Position numbers and translations under genes: made by a program. The notes beneath the pieces are model-generated. The model was not told the DNA's origin and ran no database searches. It saw nothing but the letters and a program-made list of their open reading frames with translations. Of a stretch of DNA of 64,000 nt, positions 62,598 through 64,000 are shown in pieces (the stretch's first letter is position 1; each line of letters starts with the position of its first letter). Origin of the DNA: Zanthoxylum bungeanum (Eukaryota > Streptophyta > Magnoliopsida > Sapindales > Rutaceae); NCBI GenBank assembly GCA_019454045.1, contig SKCR01007529.1:19621-83620 (forward strand), given 5' to 3'.

Positions 62598-62758
62598 CCA
62601 AAACGGCGCCGTTTTGGGGGTTTAATAACCCTTCAAAACGCGCCGTTTTGGGGGCGTTAATAACCCCCCAAAACGACGCCGTTTTGGAGGGTTATTAACG
62701 CCCCAAAACGACGCCGTTTTTGGGGGTTTAATAACCCCCAAAAACGACGTCGTTTTGG
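62598..62758. repeat. Five iterated palindromes (CAAAACGACGCCGTTTTG type)
   Basis: Five near-perfect palindromes of 18-21 bp centred near 62608, 62642, 62678, 62712 and 62748, at a spacing of about 35 bp. They are separated by GGGTTTAATAACCC-type palindromes, so the whole array can fold into a series of hairpins. It lies just upstream of the transposase leader, beside the right subterminal repeats. Confidence 0.85.
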
Positions 62759-62789
62759 CCCTTAAAAAAAAAAATTGCAGCGCCGATAC

Positions 62790-62975
62790 ACGGCCGATTA
62801 GCGGCCGTGTATCGGCGCCTACGCGACCGAGTAACGGCGAAATCGGCGCCTAGGCGCCGATTTCACGCCGCACACTTGGTCGCGCGATTTCCACCACCGA
62901 TTTGGTGGAAATCGCCTCGGCTGGTGGCCGATTATGGTTTACCGCGCCGCCTAGGCGCGCCTAGGCGGCGCGTTT
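62790..62975. repeat. hAT subterminal repeats, right
   Basis: GC-rich DNA with multiple palindromes: CGGCCGATTAGCGGCCG, GGCGCCTAGGCGCC and GCGCCTAGGCGGCGCG. It mirrors the left subterminal region. Confidence 0.75.
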
Positions 62976-64000
62976 TAGATCACTGGTAGGTGTTTATAGT
63001 GGACAAACACTGAACGACTCACCGAAGATTCTTAATGGATGGTACACCAACTTCAATAAGAATCTTCTCGGGTTGAGTAGCATAGTGGTCCTTCGACTTG
63101 AGATACCACTATGGATGTATGAGACATCATCCACACTTAGATGGCAGTCACGTCACCGATCTATTTAGATCAGACCTCCGCCTGTTTGTTGGGTATGGAC
63201 CGATCCTTGGGATATCATGTGTGTATCAAGATAGGATCCGTCAATTCTGTGTACAGAGCATAGGAAGTCCATATGTGATTAGCAATCAGTTAAATTTGTG
63301 GCCACAGTATACTTCGGAAGTGAGTTCCGAATGTTATTTAGAGATTGGTAATAGATACGTTGACGGGATAATACCTATAGAGATTTGACATTTACATCTA
63401 TATCTCTGGTATTATCCGGATACATGTGCCGGAGGGATTATACATAAGCAATGACCTCGACCTGTATGATTCAGCTAGTTTATCCGTGGTCATCATAATT
63501 TACGGGTGGATAAATTATACACATGAAATTGGATTTCCTGACGGATATGCCTGAATCTAGAGAGTCTCACTAATGAAATATACTCATAGAGCACTAGGGC
63601 AATAATATTCATTATTTATAAAGTCGTTTAAAGTTTAAACAAAAAATACATGTGTTGGGACCTAATAGTCATTTCCTAATTTTTGTGTATTTGCATTTAA
63701 TGTTAGATTTTATGAAATACACATTAATTAATTGTCAAATTGAGATATTTGACTAATATCATAAAATAAATATGTATTTGATATTTAATGTAAATATAAT
63801 ACATATATTTAATATATTTGTATTTAAATAATTATTTAATTATTTTAATTGTTAAATGATTAAATTAATTGAAATATAAATATCTTAAAGTTTATGATAT
63901 TTTTGGAAATGCTTTAGTTGCTTTTGTTGACTTATTTGAATCATTAAAGTTGTAATGATGTAAAGTTAACAAGTTGAAAATGCATTTAATGAAAAAAAAT

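Larger units (their letters stand above)
58920..62985 (-). mobile_element. Complete hAT DNA transposon with 8-bp TSD, transposase broken
   Basis: Terminal inverted repeats CAGTGTTCTAAAACGCG (58920-58936) and its partner at 62969-62985 differ at one position. The 8-bp duplication GTAGGTGT flanks the element at 58912-58919 and 62986-62993. Subterminal DNA on both sides is full of GCGCCTAGGCG palindromes. The single gene runs on the minus strand from 61649 to 59211. Long untranslated DNA (61700-62780) upstream of it holds tandem and palindromic arrays. The hAT superfamily moves by cut-and-paste using a DDE transposase. Confidence 0.92.
58501..64000 (+). repeat. LTR-A family copy in plus orientation ('LTR-D'), split by a hAT element
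   Basis: 58501-58919 and 62994-64000 together are collinear with the reverse complement of the LTR-A left copy (from its 2994 end back to about 1480). It starts TGTTGGGGTTGGTGCTC and runs off the window. Its version of the recurring small frame is longer (63098-63388, 96 codons). Confidence 0.82.

Overview
This is nuclear DNA from a flowering plant. It is AT-rich and packed with nested LTR retrotransposons and hAT DNA transposons, and the only non-transposon genes I recognise are a split plant gene with spliceosomal introns and a LOG-like pseudogene. The species cannot be named from this window. No intact protein-coding gene was found. All names come from recognised motifs and remembered family patterns, not from a database search.

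Stratigraphy, oldest first. (1) A decayed minus-strand Ty1/copia element ('copia-3') lies in pieces at 1-189, 30334-30543 and 42318-43855, with a 5' LTR remnant at 43856-44898. (2) It was split by a minus-strand, apparently non-coding LTR element ('LTR-A element', LARD-like) at 190-30328. That insertion is bounded by a perfect 5-bp duplication TGTAG (185-189 and 30329-30333). (3) Inside the LTR-A element are a solo Tat-type LTR (3034-5837, TSD ATCAT) and, within its right LTR, a 17-kb block (about 12088-29402). The block is flanked by a 424-bp direct duplication of LTR sequence. (4) The block carries rearranged hAT fragments, six exons of an NHL-repeat gene (resembling Arabidopsis EMB1974), a full-length copia element inside one intron ('copia-B', 14473-24379), and a small gypsy-like LTR/gag fragment (28022-29402). 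(5) A Tat/Ogre-type gypsy derivative (30544-42312, TSD CAGGT) was inserted separately into copia-3. Most of its pol is gone, and three minisatellite families fill its 3' interior.

Right of 44898 are decayed gypsy-type non-coding sequences with an inverted repeat (44905-46700), a LOG-like pseudogene on the minus strand (49615-50140), and another minus-strand copia LTR plus RT/RNase H remnant ('copia-C', 50177-53345). Next come a suspicious homopolymer-rich stretch (53380-53880), gypsy LTR/PBS and gag remnants (53955-56330) and a copia gag remnant (57768-58500). Last is a plus-strand LTR-A copy running off the window (58501-64000), itself interrupted by a 4,066-bp hAT element (58920-62985). The hAT has good terminal inverted repeats and a perfect 8-bp TSD, but its transposase gene is broken.

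The most interesting structure is the block of host-gene DNA that keeps its introns and sits inside one LTR of a retrotransposon between 424-bp direct repeats. No coherent new enzymatic or defence system was seen.
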